Shown here one piece after another: positions 32,981-42,537 of a stretch of DNA of 64,000 bases. This stretch comes from SIG598 sp045605025 (lineage in GTDB: Bacteria; Bacillota; Clostridia; Oscillospirales; Acutalibacteraceae): positions 7,052 through 71,051 of the forward strand of contig JAZUPE010000085.1 in assembly GCA_045605025.1 (NCBI GenBank). The letters are read 5' to 3'. The notes under the pieces are model-generated. The model was given only the letters and a program-made list of their open reading frames with translations. It did not search any database and was not told where the DNA came from. Position 1 is the first letter of the stretch. Every line of letters begins with the position of its first letter. A program made the translations under genes and the position numbers.

Positions 32981-34360
32981 TTAATTTTCCGGACGATAGA
33001 ATCTGTCGAGTGTTTCGCTGTCCACGCGGTCCAGTTCTTCCCTTGGCAGGGCAGACAGCAGCTTCCAGCCGAGGTTGAGGCTCTGTTCGATGGTGCGCGC
33101 TTCGGTCTGTCCCTGACAGATAAACTGCTGCTCAAAGGCACGTCCGAAACCAAGCAGACGTTTGTCTCCCTCCGACAGTTCCTCCTCGCCGATAACCGAG
33201 GCAAGAGATCGTGCGTCCTGCACCTTGGCGTAGCTGGCAAAGAGCTGATTGGAAAGAGAAGCGTGGTCGGCACGGGTATATCCCTCGCCTATTCCGTCCT
33301 TCATCAGACGGGAAAGGGACGGCAGCACGGACACCGGCGGATATATTCCCGCGCTGTCAAGACCTCGGTCGAGAACAATCTGACCCTCGGTAATGTAGCC
33401 CGAAAGGTCGGGCACGGGGTGTGTGATGTCGTCGTTGGGCATGGTGAGAATGGGAATCTGGGTGACCGAACCGGTGCTGCCCTTGACCATTCCTGCACGC
33501 TCATACAGAGACGCAAAATCGGAATAGAGGTAGCCGGGATAGCCTTTTCGCGCAGGAATTTCGCCCTTGGAAGACGAAAATTCACGGCAGGCTTCGGCAT
33601 AAGAGGTCATGTCAGTCATGATTACCAGAATGTGCATATTCCTCTCAAACGCAAGATACTCCGCCGCGGTGAGAGCACAGCGCGGGGTAAGGATACGTTC
33701 GATGATGGGGTCGTTGGCAAGGTTAAGGAACATTACCACGCGGGAAAGCACACCCGACTGCTCAAAGGAACGCCGGAAGTAATCGGCAACGTCCTGCTTG
33801 ACACCCATGGCGGCAAACACCACGGCGAAATTGTCCGCGTCATCGCCGGATATCTGCGCCTGATTGACAATCTGCACCGCAAGCTCGTTGTGCTTCATGC
33901 CCGAGCCGCTGAAGATGGGCAGTTTCTGCCCGCGGATAAGAGTCATGAGGGTGTCGATGGAGGACACGCCTGTACAGATGTAGTTGCGGGGATAGATACG
34001 GGACACGGGATTGATGGGTGTGCCGTTTATGTTGGCGAAGGTTTCGGCGTAAACGCCGCCAAGTCCGTCGATGGGCTTGCCGGAGCCGCTGAACACACGC
34101 CCCAGCAGTTCGCCGGACAGAGGCAGCTCCAGCGGCTTGCCCAGCAGACGGGTGCGGGTGTTGACAAGGGAGATGCCGGAAGTGCCCTCAAAGACCTGTA
34201 TCACGGCGCGGCTGCCCTCGATGGCGACGATGCGTCCATGGCGGACTGCTCCGCCCTCCAGACGTATCTCGACAACCTCCTCGTAGGAGGGAGCCTCCAC
34301 GTTATCCAGCACGATAAGAGAGCCGTTTATTTCCTTTACGCCTTTATAATCGTAGATCAT
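32981..34360 (-). CDS. ntpB: V-type ATPase subunit B
   Basis: This is the non-catalytic nucleotide-binding head subunit (459 aa). It shows GSGKPIDGLGG, RIYPRNYICTGVSSID, the degenerate P-loop region PIFSGSGMKHNELA (no Lys-Thr, as is usual for B), and MTDMTSYAEACREFSS. GAGG lies 9 nt before the ATG. In this operon it is separated from ntpA by an unrelated hydrolase gene. Confidence 0.97.
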   Translation of the reverse strand: MIYDYKGVKEINGSLIVLDNVEAPSYEEVVEIRLEGGAVRHGRIVAIEGSRAVIQVFEGTSGISLVNTRTRLLGKPLELPLSGELLGRVFSGSGKPIDGLGGVYAETFANINGTPINPVSRIYPRNYICTGVSSIDTLMTLIRGQKLPIFSGSGMKHNELAVQIVNQAQISGDDADNFAVVFAAMGVKQDVADYFRRSFEQSGVLSRVVMFLNLANDPIIERILTPRCALTAAEYLAFERNMHILVIMTDMTSYAEACREFSSSKGEIPARKGYPGYLYSDFASLYERAGMVKGSTGSVTQIPILTMPNDDITHPVPDLSGYITEGQIVLDRGLDSAGIYPPVSVLPSLSRLMKDGIGEGYTRADHASLSNQLFASYAKVQDARSLASVIGEEELSEGDKRLLGFGRAFEQQFICQGQTEARTIEQSLNLGWKLLSALPREELDRVDSETLDRFYRPEN

Positions 34361-34401
34361 GCTCGTTTGCCTCGTTTCCTGTGAGGTTATATATGCGGTT
34401 C

Positions 34402-36138
34402 TTATGCCGGACTCATGGAGACGGTTACCTGTTTCTCCGTTTCGCCCTCAAACCGGAAGTATGCGGTGTCGGTATAGGGATCGTAGACCACTCCCCAGCC
34501 GCCGGCGCGGGTGGCGGCGCGACCGATGACGCCAAGCATCTGCTCTGTGGTCATGTGTCCGTCATATTTGGAGTAGCTGCCGGCAAGCAGCGTCATTATT
34601 CTGCCGGTCTCCGTATCAAAGCCCGCAGCACCGGAAAAACCGTCGGGGCTGTATACGCGCTCGTTGGATATGTAGGGGATGTTTACACGGTACATCTGTC
34701 CGTCATGCCACTCTATGGCTGCGGCGTTGCCCTCGCGGTCGCTGATGAGCAGATGATGGTCACAACCAAAGGAGGGATAGATGTCAAATTTGCCCAGCAT
34801 CCCCACCGCATCCTCCACTGTGGCGGTGTAGTCCAGCAGCGTTCTGACCGCTGCGGTAACGGTGAGATCGGGACGCCCGGTGTCCATGACCGGCTTGGGA
34901 TCGCCGGGCAGCTCCACCGCCGTCACGCACAGACCGTGATCGTTCATGCCGTCCAGCGGCAGATAGACAGCCGCCAGTGCGGCATAGCCGTTGAACAGAC
35001 CCGGTCGGTTATACGGGGTATAGCCAAGGCGACCGATGTCCACAGTGGTGACCGTTTCTCTGCCGTCGCTCCGGCGGGTAGACACTATCATGGTCATGGT
35101 CTGGCTCTGGCAGCTGTGACTGCGCCCGGTCAGCGCGCGGCTGTTATCGCAGTCGGAATTGAGCACGGAAAGCACACCGTCGCTGCCGCCTGCGGGACCG
35201 CTGACGATGTCTGGCATATCCACCAGTCCAAAGGAAAACTTTCTGCTGAGAAAGTCCATCAGCTCGCGGTCGGTGGAGACACCGCCCTGTGCGATGAGGT
35301 CGCCAAGGCCGTAGCTGCCGGAGTAGGTCATACTGTACACGTTGGCGTTGACCTCCACCTCATGGATGGAGACGATGGCGCGCAGGGAGTGGGCACACAG
35401 AACGTAATAGGCTATGCCGCCCATCACCAGCAGGCTCAGCAGCAGGCACAGGAAGGTGGAAAACACCTTGCCGCGCTTGTTCTCCTTTTTTTTCGCGCGG
35501 GAGGAAGAAGCCTCGGTGCTTTCTTTCTTCTGCTGCGTTCTCTGCGTAACATCCACGCTGCCGTCAGCCATTCCGTCAATCAGCCATCTGAGAAGCTTTT
35601 CGTTTCCTCTGATGCTGACCGTGGCGTCATCTCTGCTGCCGGAGAACACATAGCGCTCCGGTTCCGGATCCTCTCTGGGAGGACGGCTGGCAAAAATTCG
35701 TTCGATAGGGCTGAAATAGTCCTCATTCTGAGACTGTTCAGTCTTTCTTTTCTCCTCACGGGGTGTCTGCGGTGTCCCTGCGGACTGTTCTTGCCCGGCG
35801 CTCCGTACTGCAGGCTCTTCATCGTCTTCCGGAGCGCCGCTGCCGCAGGTATCCGGATCGGCGGACGACTCGTCACCGGACTCGTTTCCGGGTTCAATCT
35901 CCGGCTCCGTTCCGGATTCCGCTTCCACGCTATCCTCCTGCGCTTCGGACGTCTGCGATGCCTGCTGTTCCGCAGTTTCTCCTTCCGGAGAGTCCGCAAC
36001 GGCAGCCCAGTCCTCCACGCTCATAACCATTTCGTCGCAATCGTGCGCGGTTTCCCCTTCGGAAAAGCACAATTCCGCCTCCGTGCAGACAGCGTTGTCC
36101 ATACGGAGCTCCTGCTCGTTGTTTGCGTTGATATTCAT
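34402..36138 (-). CDS. Membrane-anchored Ntn-type linear amide C-N hydrolase inserted in the V-ATPase operon
   Basis: A 578-aa protein. Residues 1-215 are acidic and probably disordered in the cytoplasm, 226-246 form one membrane helix, and the rest is an extracellular domain of the choloylglycine hydrolase/C45-like superfamily. Family marks are YLPLDGMNDHGLCV, a DYTATVEDAVGML segment and HHLLISDREGNAAAIEW. The likely nucleophile is Cys330 (NSDC). The usual GRNxD motif reads TGRSHS, so the active site is altered and the substrate unknown. The ATG at 36138 has AAAGGGA 9 nt upstream; the earlier TTG at 36171 overlaps ntpA. It is 29 nt after ntpA and 41 nt before ntpB. Confidence 0.82.
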   Translation of the reverse strand: MNINANNEQELRMDNAVCTEAELCFSEGETAHDCDEMVMSVEDWAAVADSPEGETAEQQASQTSEAQEDSVEAESGTEPEIEPGNESGDESSADPDTCGSGAPEDDEEPAVRSAGQEQSAGTPQTPREEKRKTEQSQNEDYFSPIERIFASRPPREDPEPERYVFSGSRDDATVSIRGNEKLLRWLIDGMADGSVDVTQRTQQKKESTEASSSRAKKKENKRGKVFSTFLCLLLSLLVMGGIAYYVLCAHSLRAIVSIHEVEVNANVYSMTYSGSYGLGDLIAQGGVSTDRELMDFLSRKFSFGLVDMPDIVSGPAGGSDGVLSVLNSDCDNSRALTGRSHSCQSQTMTMIVSTRRSDGRETVTTVDIGRLGYTPYNRPGLFNGYAALAAVYLPLDGMNDHGLCVTAVELPGDPKPVMDTGRPDLTVTAAVRTLLDYTATVEDAVGMLGKFDIYPSFGCDHHLLISDREGNAAAIEWHDGQMYRVNIPYISNERVYSPDGFSGAAGFDTETGRIMTLLAGSYSKYDGHMTTEQMLGVIGRAATRAGGWGVVYDPYTDTAYFRFEGETEKQVTVSMSPA

Positions 36139-36167
36139 TTGTATCGTTCCCTTTCTTTGATTCAGCG

Positions 36168-37934
36168 TCAAACGGTCAGACCGGACAGGACGCTGTCAGT
36201 TTCCTTGATGTAATCATCCAGCAAAGTAAGTTTATCGTTCGGTATATCGTATTTCATTCGTGTAAGCTTGTCGAACAGTCCTGTTTCGACAATGCGTGAC
36301 AGCGGCACTCCACGGGCGATGACCGCGGCGGCGCGCTGATGGAGATTGAGTATGGCGCGGAGCATTCCCAGCTGCTTTTCCATGGGGACGTAGGTGTCGT
36401 CCTTGTGGAAGGCGTTCTGCTGCAGGAAGCCCACGCGGATTACTCTGGCGGTCTCGATTATCAGCTTCTGGTCGTCGGGCAGCACATCGGCACCGATGAG
36501 CTTGACGATCTCCATGAGCCGTGCTTCCTCCTGAAGCAGCGATGCCAGCTGCGCGCGCTGGGACATGAAATCGGGTCCGGCGTTGTCGTTGTACCACTTT
36601 TCAAGATCGCCGGCATATTCACTGTAGGAATTAAGCCAGTTGATGGCAGGATAGTGTCTTGAATAGGCCAGGGATTTATCCAGCGCCCAGAAGCAGCGTG
36701 TGAAGCGTTTGGTGTTCTGGGTGACCGGCTCGGAGAAGTCTGAGCCCTGAGGCGAAACGGCGCCGATAATGGTCACCGAGCCCTCGTTGCCGGACAGGGC
36801 TTCCACCAGACCGGCACGCTCGTAGAATTCCGAAAGACGGGAGGGCAGATACGCGGGGAATCCCTCCTCGGCGGGCATTTCCTCAAGACGTCCGCTGATC
36901 TCACGCAGAGCTTCCGCCCAGCGGGAGGTTGAGTCGGCCATGATGGCGACGTGATAGCCCATGTCGCGATAATACTCGGCAATGGTGATGCCGGTGTAGA
37001 TGGACGCCTCACGGGCAGCCACGGGCATATTGGAGGTATTGGCAATGAGCATGGTGCGGTCAGTCATGGGTCTGCCGCTTCTGGGGTCGATCAGTCCGGA
37101 GAATTCCTCCAGAACCTGACACATCTCGTTGCCTCGCTCGCCGCAGCCGATGTAGACTATGATGTCGGCATCGCACCACTTGGCCAGCTGATGCTGGGTC
37201 ATGGTTTTGCCGGTGCCGAAGCCGCCGGGGATGGCCGCTGTACCGCCCTTGGGAATGGGGAAAAGCGTATCGATGACTCTCTGGCCGGTAATAAGCGGAA
37301 TATTTGCGTACTTGCGCTGAGCCACCGGACGGGGCTGACGGATGGGCCAGCGCTGACACAGGGTCAGCTTTACCGTCTCGCCGCTGTCGGTTTTCAGGCG
37401 CACAACGGGTGCGTTGACCTTGTATTCACCCTTTGAGGCAACCCACTCAACAATGCCGCTCACATCGGGCGGCACAAGGCAGCGGTGTTCGATGGCGGAG
37501 GTTTCAGGACAGGTGGCATAGATCTGACCGGGCTGCAGCCGGTCGCCCGTCTTTACGGTGGGGTTCACCTTCCATTTGCGCTGCTCATCCAGCGGGAACA
37601 TATCGGCACCCCGTTCAATGAAGGCGCCGCTCTTTGCCTCAATCTCCTTGAGGGGACGCTCAATGCCGTCAAAGATGTTGTCCAGCAGTCCCGGTCCCAG
37701 CACAACCGACATACGGCTGCCGCTGGAATAGACAGGATCGCCGGGACGCAGACCGGTGGTCTCCTCGTAGACCTGTATGGTGGTGGCGTCGCTGTCCATG
37801 CCGATGACTTCACCGGCAAGACGCTGCTCGCCCACATAGACCATTTCCATCATGGCAAGACTTGTTTTGCCCTTAATGGTGACTACCGGACCGTTAACGC
37901 CGTATATTCTTTCGCACTTGTTAATCTGCTCCAT
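36168..37934 (-). CDS. ntpA: V-type ATPase catalytic subunit A
   Basis: The catalytic head subunit (588 aa). It starts with YGVNGPVVTIKG and has the bulge region that sets A apart from B, the P-loop PGGFGTGKTMTQHQLAKW, YIGCGERGNEM, and MADSTSRWAEALREISGRL. GAGGAA is 8 nt before the ATG, which begins 4 nt after the ntpE stop. Length is typical. Confidence 0.98.
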   Translation of the reverse strand: MEQINKCERIYGVNGPVVTIKGKTSLAMMEMVYVGEQRLAGEVIGMDSDATTIQVYEETTGLRPGDPVYSSGSRMSVVLGPGLLDNIFDGIERPLKEIEAKSGAFIERGADMFPLDEQRKWKVNPTVKTGDRLQPGQIYATCPETSAIEHRCLVPPDVSGIVEWVASKGEYKVNAPVVRLKTDSGETVKLTLCQRWPIRQPRPVAQRKYANIPLITGQRVIDTLFPIPKGGTAAIPGGFGTGKTMTQHQLAKWCDADIIVYIGCGERGNEMCQVLEEFSGLIDPRSGRPMTDRTMLIANTSNMPVAAREASIYTGITIAEYYRDMGYHVAIMADSTSRWAEALREISGRLEEMPAEEGFPAYLPSRLSEFYERAGLVEALSGNEGSVTIIGAVSPQGSDFSEPVTQNTKRFTRCFWALDKSLAYSRHYPAINWLNSYSEYAGDLEKWYNDNAGPDFMSQRAQLASLLQEEARLMEIVKLIGADVLPDDQKLIIETARVIRVGFLQQNAFHKDDTYVPMEKQLGMLRAILNLHQRAAAVIARGVPLSRIVETGLFDKLTRMKYDIPNDKLTLLDDYIKETDSVLSGLTV

Positions 37935-37938
37935 GATG

Positions 37939-38535
37939 TCATTCCTCTATTGTCAGTCCCGCGGTGCGGCGGAAAACCTCGCGCTGTGCCGCCAGACGTG
38001 AATCAAGGGTCATGTCGATGATCGCGCCGCGGAGGGTAAGCTCCGCTGTAAATCCGCCGATCACAATGGACGGATCGGTCTCCACCTCGCAGTCGGGGAT
38101 AAGGCTGCTCAGCAGAGCTGCCTTGCCCTCGTCGGCAGGACGCACGCGCACAACTACCCTCTCCCCCTCTGCCTTTTCGGCAGCGGTCTTAGCCGCACGG
38201 GTGAGATAATCGTCGTATTGCCCGCCTGCGGCATACTTCTTCAGACGCTTTTCCGCCTCGGCAAAGATCTCGTCCTCGATGGCGGCGCGCTGCTCAAAGA
38301 GCCTGCGCCGCGCCTGCAGTTCACGGGCCGAAAGCTCACGCACGATGGACGCGCGCACCTCGGCGGTCTCCCGGCTGATGTGGACGTAGGCTTCGCGCAT
38401 GGCTTCCGTCTCCGCCTTGTCCAGCTCAGCACTGGTGTACTGCTCCATGTCCTGCAGTATGGTCAGTCGCTGCCTTTCGGCATAGCTGTTTATCGCCTCA
38501 ATAAAAAGGCGCAGTTTTTCCTCTTGTGACTGCAT
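37939..38535 (-). CDS. ntpE: V-type ATPase subunit E
   Basis: A peripheral-stalk subunit of 198 aa. The long N-terminal helix is rich in Glu, Arg and Ala (AEAEKRLKKY), followed by the globular C-terminal domain with a DPSIVIGGFTAEL segment and a DMTLDSRLAAQREVFRR end. It sits between the F and A subunit genes. Confidence 0.93.
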   Translation of the reverse strand: MQSQEEKLRLFIEAINSYAERQRLTILQDMEQYTSAELDKAETEAMREAYVHISRETAEVRASIVRELSARELQARRRLFEQRAAIEDEIFAEAEKRLKKYAAGGQYDDYLTRAAKTAAEKAEGERVVVRVRPADEGKAALLSSLIPDCEVETDPSIVIGGFTAELTLRGAIIDMTLDSRLAAQREVFRRTAGLTIEE

Positions 38536-38568
38536 AGCGCACTCCTAAGTATGAAAATGACCGGATAT

Positions 38569-38877
38569 TTATATCCGGATGCCCACCGCCTCACGAACGT
38601 ATCTGGCGATGGCCTCTCCCGAACCGCCCTTGCCGGTGCGGTCGGGTATGGTAACGATAAGGGGGCGGGTGCCGCTCTGCTTGAGCTGCTCCACCCGTTG
38701 ACCGCCGCGCTGATAGGCTGTTGCCGTCATCAGCACAACGGCAATGGATTCGTCTGCCACGGCACGTTCGATGGCGGCGGCGGTGGATTCCCCGTCGGGC
38801 GCAAACGTACCCTCAATGCCTGCCAGTCTCAGACCGGTCAGAGCATCGCCGTCGTCGCTTATGAGGAAGAATTTCAT
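38569..38877 (-). CDS. ntpF: V-type ATPase subunit F
   Basis: A small rotor subunit (102 aa) with a Rossmann-like fold, beginning KFFLISDDGDALTGLRLAG; VLMTATAYQRGG and PLIVTIPDRTG follow the family pattern. Its ATG overlaps the ntpK stop (TGATG), so expression is coupled to the membrane ring gene. Confidence 0.94.
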   Translation of the reverse strand: MKFFLISDDGDALTGLRLAGIEGTFAPDGESTAAAIERAVADESIAVVLMTATAYQRGGQRVEQLKQSGTRPLIVTIPDRTGKGGSGEAIARYVREAVGIRI

Positions 38878-39341
38878 CAGTATTTACCAAGGATCATGAT
38901 GGAGATAACCAGACCGTACAGGGCGATGGATTCGCCCAGAGCGACGAAGATCAGCGCCTTACCGAAGGCCTTGGGATCCTCGCTGGTAGCTCCGATGGCT
39001 GCGGGGGCGCCGGCCGCAACAGCGATGCCGCCGCCGATGCCGGAGATGCCGGTTACCATTGCGGCTGCCAGCATACCCAGACCCTTGGAGGGATCATAGG
39101 AAGGAGTAGCCTCCTGCTCGCCCTCGACGCTCTCAACCGCGGTGGTGACAGGCACATCAGCCTCGCTCACGGCGCTGGCGGCAAAAGAGGTGGCGATGCA
39201 GGCAATAAACAGGCAGGCAACGATCACCAGATTGACGCGCACAGCCTTGACAGCACTGCCGCTCATGCGGAAAGAGCGCATGGCAAAATAGACCGACAGG
39301 AAGATAATGATTCCGGGAATGAGATAAAGTAAAGCAGTCAT
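38877..39341 (-). CDS. ntpK: V-type ATPase proteolipid subunit K
   Basis: The ion-carrying rotor ring subunit (154 aa). The second half is a clear proteolipid hairpin: GLGMLAAAMVTGISGIGGGIAV and ALGESIALYG with the ion-binding Glu at residue 137. The first half also has two helices (5-22 and 36-55) but does not resemble a second proteolipid copy, and a 30-residue acidic loop joins the halves. Only one ion site per subunit is therefore visible. Whether H+ or Na+ is used cannot be read safely. Confidence 0.95.
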   Translation of the reverse strand: MTALLYLIPGIIIFLSVYFAMRSFRMSGSAVKAVRVNLVIVACLFIACIATSFAASAVSEADVPVTTAVESVEGEQEATPSYDPSKGLGMLAAAMVTGISGIGGGIAVAAGAPAAIGATSEDPKAFGKALIFVALGESIALYGLVISIMILGKY

Positions 39342-39399
39342 TGTTGATTACCTCCGATTATTCAATACGATTTGTATTTTTCTGTTTCGATAATACGGT

Positions 39400-41385
39400 T
39401 TAGCTGTCAGTTTCCGTTCCGGCAGGTACAAAAGGACGACCGGAGCCGGAATAGAACCGGCTGAACATCTCGTAGAATTCCAGACGCAGCGCCTGAATAC
39501 CTACCAGCAGACCCTCCAGCGCCATGATGATTATATTGCCGATGACCACCACGGCGATGTAGCCGAAGCTGCCCTCGGGACTGAAGTTGGCGATGGTGAA
39601 CACAACGGTCATCATGCCGTAGTGTACCAGAATGAACGCGCCCACACGCACGAAGCTCAGGGTGTTGGAAAGGTAGGACAGCAGCACCTCAAACAATTCA
39701 AAGAAGCTCTGCATCAGAAAATCACCGATGCTCTCGGGCAGCCAGTGTTCCTCCCCCGCCAGCAGTTCGCTCAGCGGTTCCTGCAGGTAGATGAGAATCA
39801 GCGGCAGAACTATGCACAGGATAGTGAACCATGCTCCGGGATAGGGTCCCTTGAGGATAAGCATATTGAGCACAATGAATATCAGCGAGCAATAGAACAC
39901 CAATCCGGCAAGCCCGTTCTGGGTCAGCAGCGCCGCGCCCCATTGCTTCTGCCTGATACGGGCGAAGATGTTGGTTATCATGGCGCACACCACCAGCACC
40001 GCGCCGATGCCTATGGTAGCGTAAATGAGCATATTGACCACCGACGCGTCCTCAACGTTAATGGGCTTATTGTGGTTGAGGGGGATGCCTGTCTTGCTCT
40101 GCACCCACAGCCAGAATCCGTCCAGCCAGTGTTCAAAGCCGAACACCGATCCCAGCAGCACGCCGAAGAAGGCAGAGGAAAGTCCGCACCAGGCGATGAT
40201 CCTGCCAAGCGCCATGCCCTTGAGCTTCCACATGAACAGCCAGCCCACCAGAGAAAGCACCAGACCCTGTCCCACATCGGCAAACATCATGCCGAACAGC
40301 AGGAAGTAGGTGATCGCCACAAAGGGGGTGGGGTCAGTCTCGCCGTATTCGGGCAGACCGTACATGCTGACGTAGAATTCAAAGGGACGGGCGAAGGCTC
40401 GGTTGCGCAGCCGTACTGGAGGGGAATGTCCCTCGGCAGCATCGGGCTTTTCTATTTCACACTCGATGCCCTCCACAGCGCTCATGCGCCGGCGCATATC
40501 GGCTTCGTCATCGGCGGTGATCCATCCGGCAAGAAAGAACTGGTCACCATGCTGGTACCGCGCCACGTTGCGCCGCAGTTCAAAGCTTTCACTGCGCCGC
40601 TCCAGCAGGCGGTAGAGCAGGCTGCACTCGTATTTGTGCTCCTCCCAGACGGCGGACGCTTCGCGGTCAGCCTGTGCAGCTTCCTCCCGGAGGGCGGCGA
40701 TGCGCTGCTCCATGGCGGCACATTCCTCGGATGGCGTGCCCACTGCATCTGGCAGATGCAGCCGCTCCCACATCAGGCTCTGGAAGATGCGGTCCACCTC
40801 AGCTACGTTCTCCAGCGGAGCAAAGTAGGCTCCCCAGACGTAATGGTCGTCGCTCTGACAGGGCTGAAGCATTATGTAGGGATTGTCGCTGTAATACTTC
40901 AGCCGCTCGTAGCTGGCGCGTGGCAGCCGTCCGAAGCGCACCTTTATGAATTCGCACTCAAAGATCTCACGCAGCTGGATGTCCAGCCCGTCAAAGTGGT
41001 GGAGCTGCTCCAGCTCCGATTCCATGCGGGCTATTTCCTTTTCCGATTCCAGACGCCTGCCGGCGCTCTGTTTCAGCTGCTGCGAGAAGTTTTTGATATA
41101 CTCCTCCAGCTGCTCCCACGAATCCGGAAGCTGCGCATTTTTTTCCTCGAACTGACCGCGTTCCAGCGGGGTCAGACCCGCTTCGCTCAGCACGGAGGAC
41201 AACGCCGCAAAGGGGCGGGAATATGGATTTTCGTCGTTGATGGGAGCAAAATCCGATTTGCCGCTGAAAAAGCTCATTGCCTGCTCGAACTGGAAATTCT
41301 CCTTTTCGGTGCAGACATCCAGCACAGCATCCAGCTTGCTCAGATGGCCGGTGACGGACACCAACCTCATACTTGTTACTGCCAT
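39400..41385 (-). CDS. ntpI: V-type ATPase subunit I (a-subunit)
   Basis: The 661-aa stator subunit that forms the ion path. The first half is soluble and coiled-coil rich (MRLVSVTGHLSKLDAVLDV, several Glu/Gln-rich helices). The second half has about seven membrane helices, with FGMMFADVGQGL, WCGLSSAFFGVLLGSVFGFE and LRLEFYEMFSRFYSGSGRPF, all family hallmarks. It lies between subunits C and K. Confidence 0.96.
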   Translation of the reverse strand: MAVTSMRLVSVTGHLSKLDAVLDVCTEKENFQFEQAMSFFSGKSDFAPINDENPYSRPFAALSSVLSEAGLTPLERGQFEEKNAQLPDSWEQLEEYIKNFSQQLKQSAGRRLESEKEIARMESELEQLHHFDGLDIQLREIFECEFIKVRFGRLPRASYERLKYYSDNPYIMLQPCQSDDHYVWGAYFAPLENVAEVDRIFQSLMWERLHLPDAVGTPSEECAAMEQRIAALREEAAQADREASAVWEEHKYECSLLYRLLERRSESFELRRNVARYQHGDQFFLAGWITADDEADMRRRMSAVEGIECEIEKPDAAEGHSPPVRLRNRAFARPFEFYVSMYGLPEYGETDPTPFVAITYFLLFGMMFADVGQGLVLSLVGWLFMWKLKGMALGRIIAWCGLSSAFFGVLLGSVFGFEHWLDGFWLWVQSKTGIPLNHNKPINVEDASVVNMLIYATIGIGAVLVVCAMITNIFARIRQKQWGAALLTQNGLAGLVFYCSLIFIVLNMLILKGPYPGAWFTILCIVLPLILIYLQEPLSELLAGEEHWLPESIGDFLMQSFFELFEVLLSYLSNTLSFVRVGAFILVHYGMMTVVFTIANFSPEGSFGYIAVVVIGNIIIMALEGLLVGIQALRLEFYEMFSRFYSGSGRPFVPAGTETDS

Positions 41386-41472
41386 GTAAAACCATTCGGA
41401 ACGCCGGGTGTCCGGCTGTTCCTTTCCTCCCGATAAGAGTCGGTTGTAATAGTACCTGAATATTCAGCGGAA

Positions 41473-42537
41473 TCACACCGCCAGATTGTCAATGGTAATC
41501 AGCCCCATGATTTCCTCACGGGAAACACCGTAAAACACGCCCTCGATTATGGTGGTCAGATCCTGCACCTCTGCCTCGGCAAGGGTGATATACGCAAGGA
41601 GTACTGTCGCTGGATTGACCGACGAGCGCATCAGCTTGCGCGCACGTGTGTGGATAAGCAGCCGGGTTTCCGTTTCCAGTCCTGCACCGGTGCTCAGCCT
41701 TCCGGCATCAACATATCTGCCGTACGGCGTCTTTTCGATGAATATGCGCAGCACCTCTTCGGCACTGTCCGCGTTGGTCATGGAGCGCATTACGCTGTTG
41801 CTGATGCGGTGCTCATGATGAATGAGCATGGAACGCACCGCGGCGATGTCGGCTCCGTAATATTTCTTCAGACGGTAGATGTGCCGGAAATTGCTGATGT
41901 CTATGCGTGTGCCGATGATATCCATCAACTCGTCTCTGGCGCTGCCGGAATGGCGGTTGACGAGGGCTATGACCTCATCAAAAAACTTCACGTACAGCGA
42001 GTGTTCGATGAGAGCGCAGTCGGGACGGTTGCCCGGCAGGGGACGAAGCGCACGGAGCACCTTTGCAAATCGTGAGCGTTTGACCGCGCCGAGGAAGTCA
42101 TCATAGCTCCGGGCACTGCCCAGCAGCTCCGGATCGATGCCCGACCGATGCAGAATGAACTCGGGCACATTGAGAATCATCTCGCCATGCCTTCCCGCGG
42201 AGAGCTTCTGCACAAAGGAGGTTATCAGCCGAATTTCCGCCTGCATGACGATATAGTCACTGAACCAGTCGCCCACCGACTGCTCGCAGCGGCACAGGGT
42301 GTACAGTTCATCCAGCAGAAATCCGTTGAGCGCCGCCTCGGACGGACGGCGGTACATGCTGCTCTCCCCCAGCGACGCAAGGGCAGGGGCATAGCGGGTG
42401 TTTCTCAGGCAGGCCGAACAGTCGGCGACCGTACGGCTGCCCAGCAGCGTATCGATTTCCTGCGCAGTCAGCCTCTGACCGTAGCGGGCACGGCAGCGCG
42501 CCAGCAGCACGTTTGACGCCTTGGAGGAAAGATTCAT
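41473..42537 (-). CDS. ntpC: V-type ATPase subunit C
   Basis: The 354-aa AC39-type subunit that couples the rotor to the membrane ring. Family features are NVLLARCRARYGQRLT, YIVMQAEIRLITSF and the IDISNFRHIYRLKKYYGAD segment. Its ATG overlaps the stop of the preceding subunit H gene by one base (TAATG). Confidence 0.94.
   Translation of the reverse strand: MNLSSKASNVLLARCRARYGQRLTAQEIDTLLGSRTVADCSACLRNTRYAPALASLGESSMYRRPSEAALNGFLLDELYTLCRCEQSVGDWFSDYIVMQAEIRLITSFVQKLSAGRHGEMILNVPEFILHRSGIDPELLGSARSYDDFLGAVKRSRFAKVLRALRPLPGNRPDCALIEHSLYVKFFDEVIALVNRHSGSARDELMDIIGTRIDISNFRHIYRLKKYYGADIAAVRSMLIHHEHRISNSVMRSMTNADSAEEVLRIFIEKTPYGRYVDAGRLSTGAGLETETRLLIHTRARKLMRSSVNPATVLLAYITLAEAEVQDLTTIIEGVFYGVSREEIMGLITIDNLAV

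Noticed and set aside
34381..36213. 610-codon plus-strand open frame opposite the hydrolase gene
   Set aside because: Antisense shadow; the minus-strand frame has recognisable amide-hydrolase motifs and a ribosome binding site.
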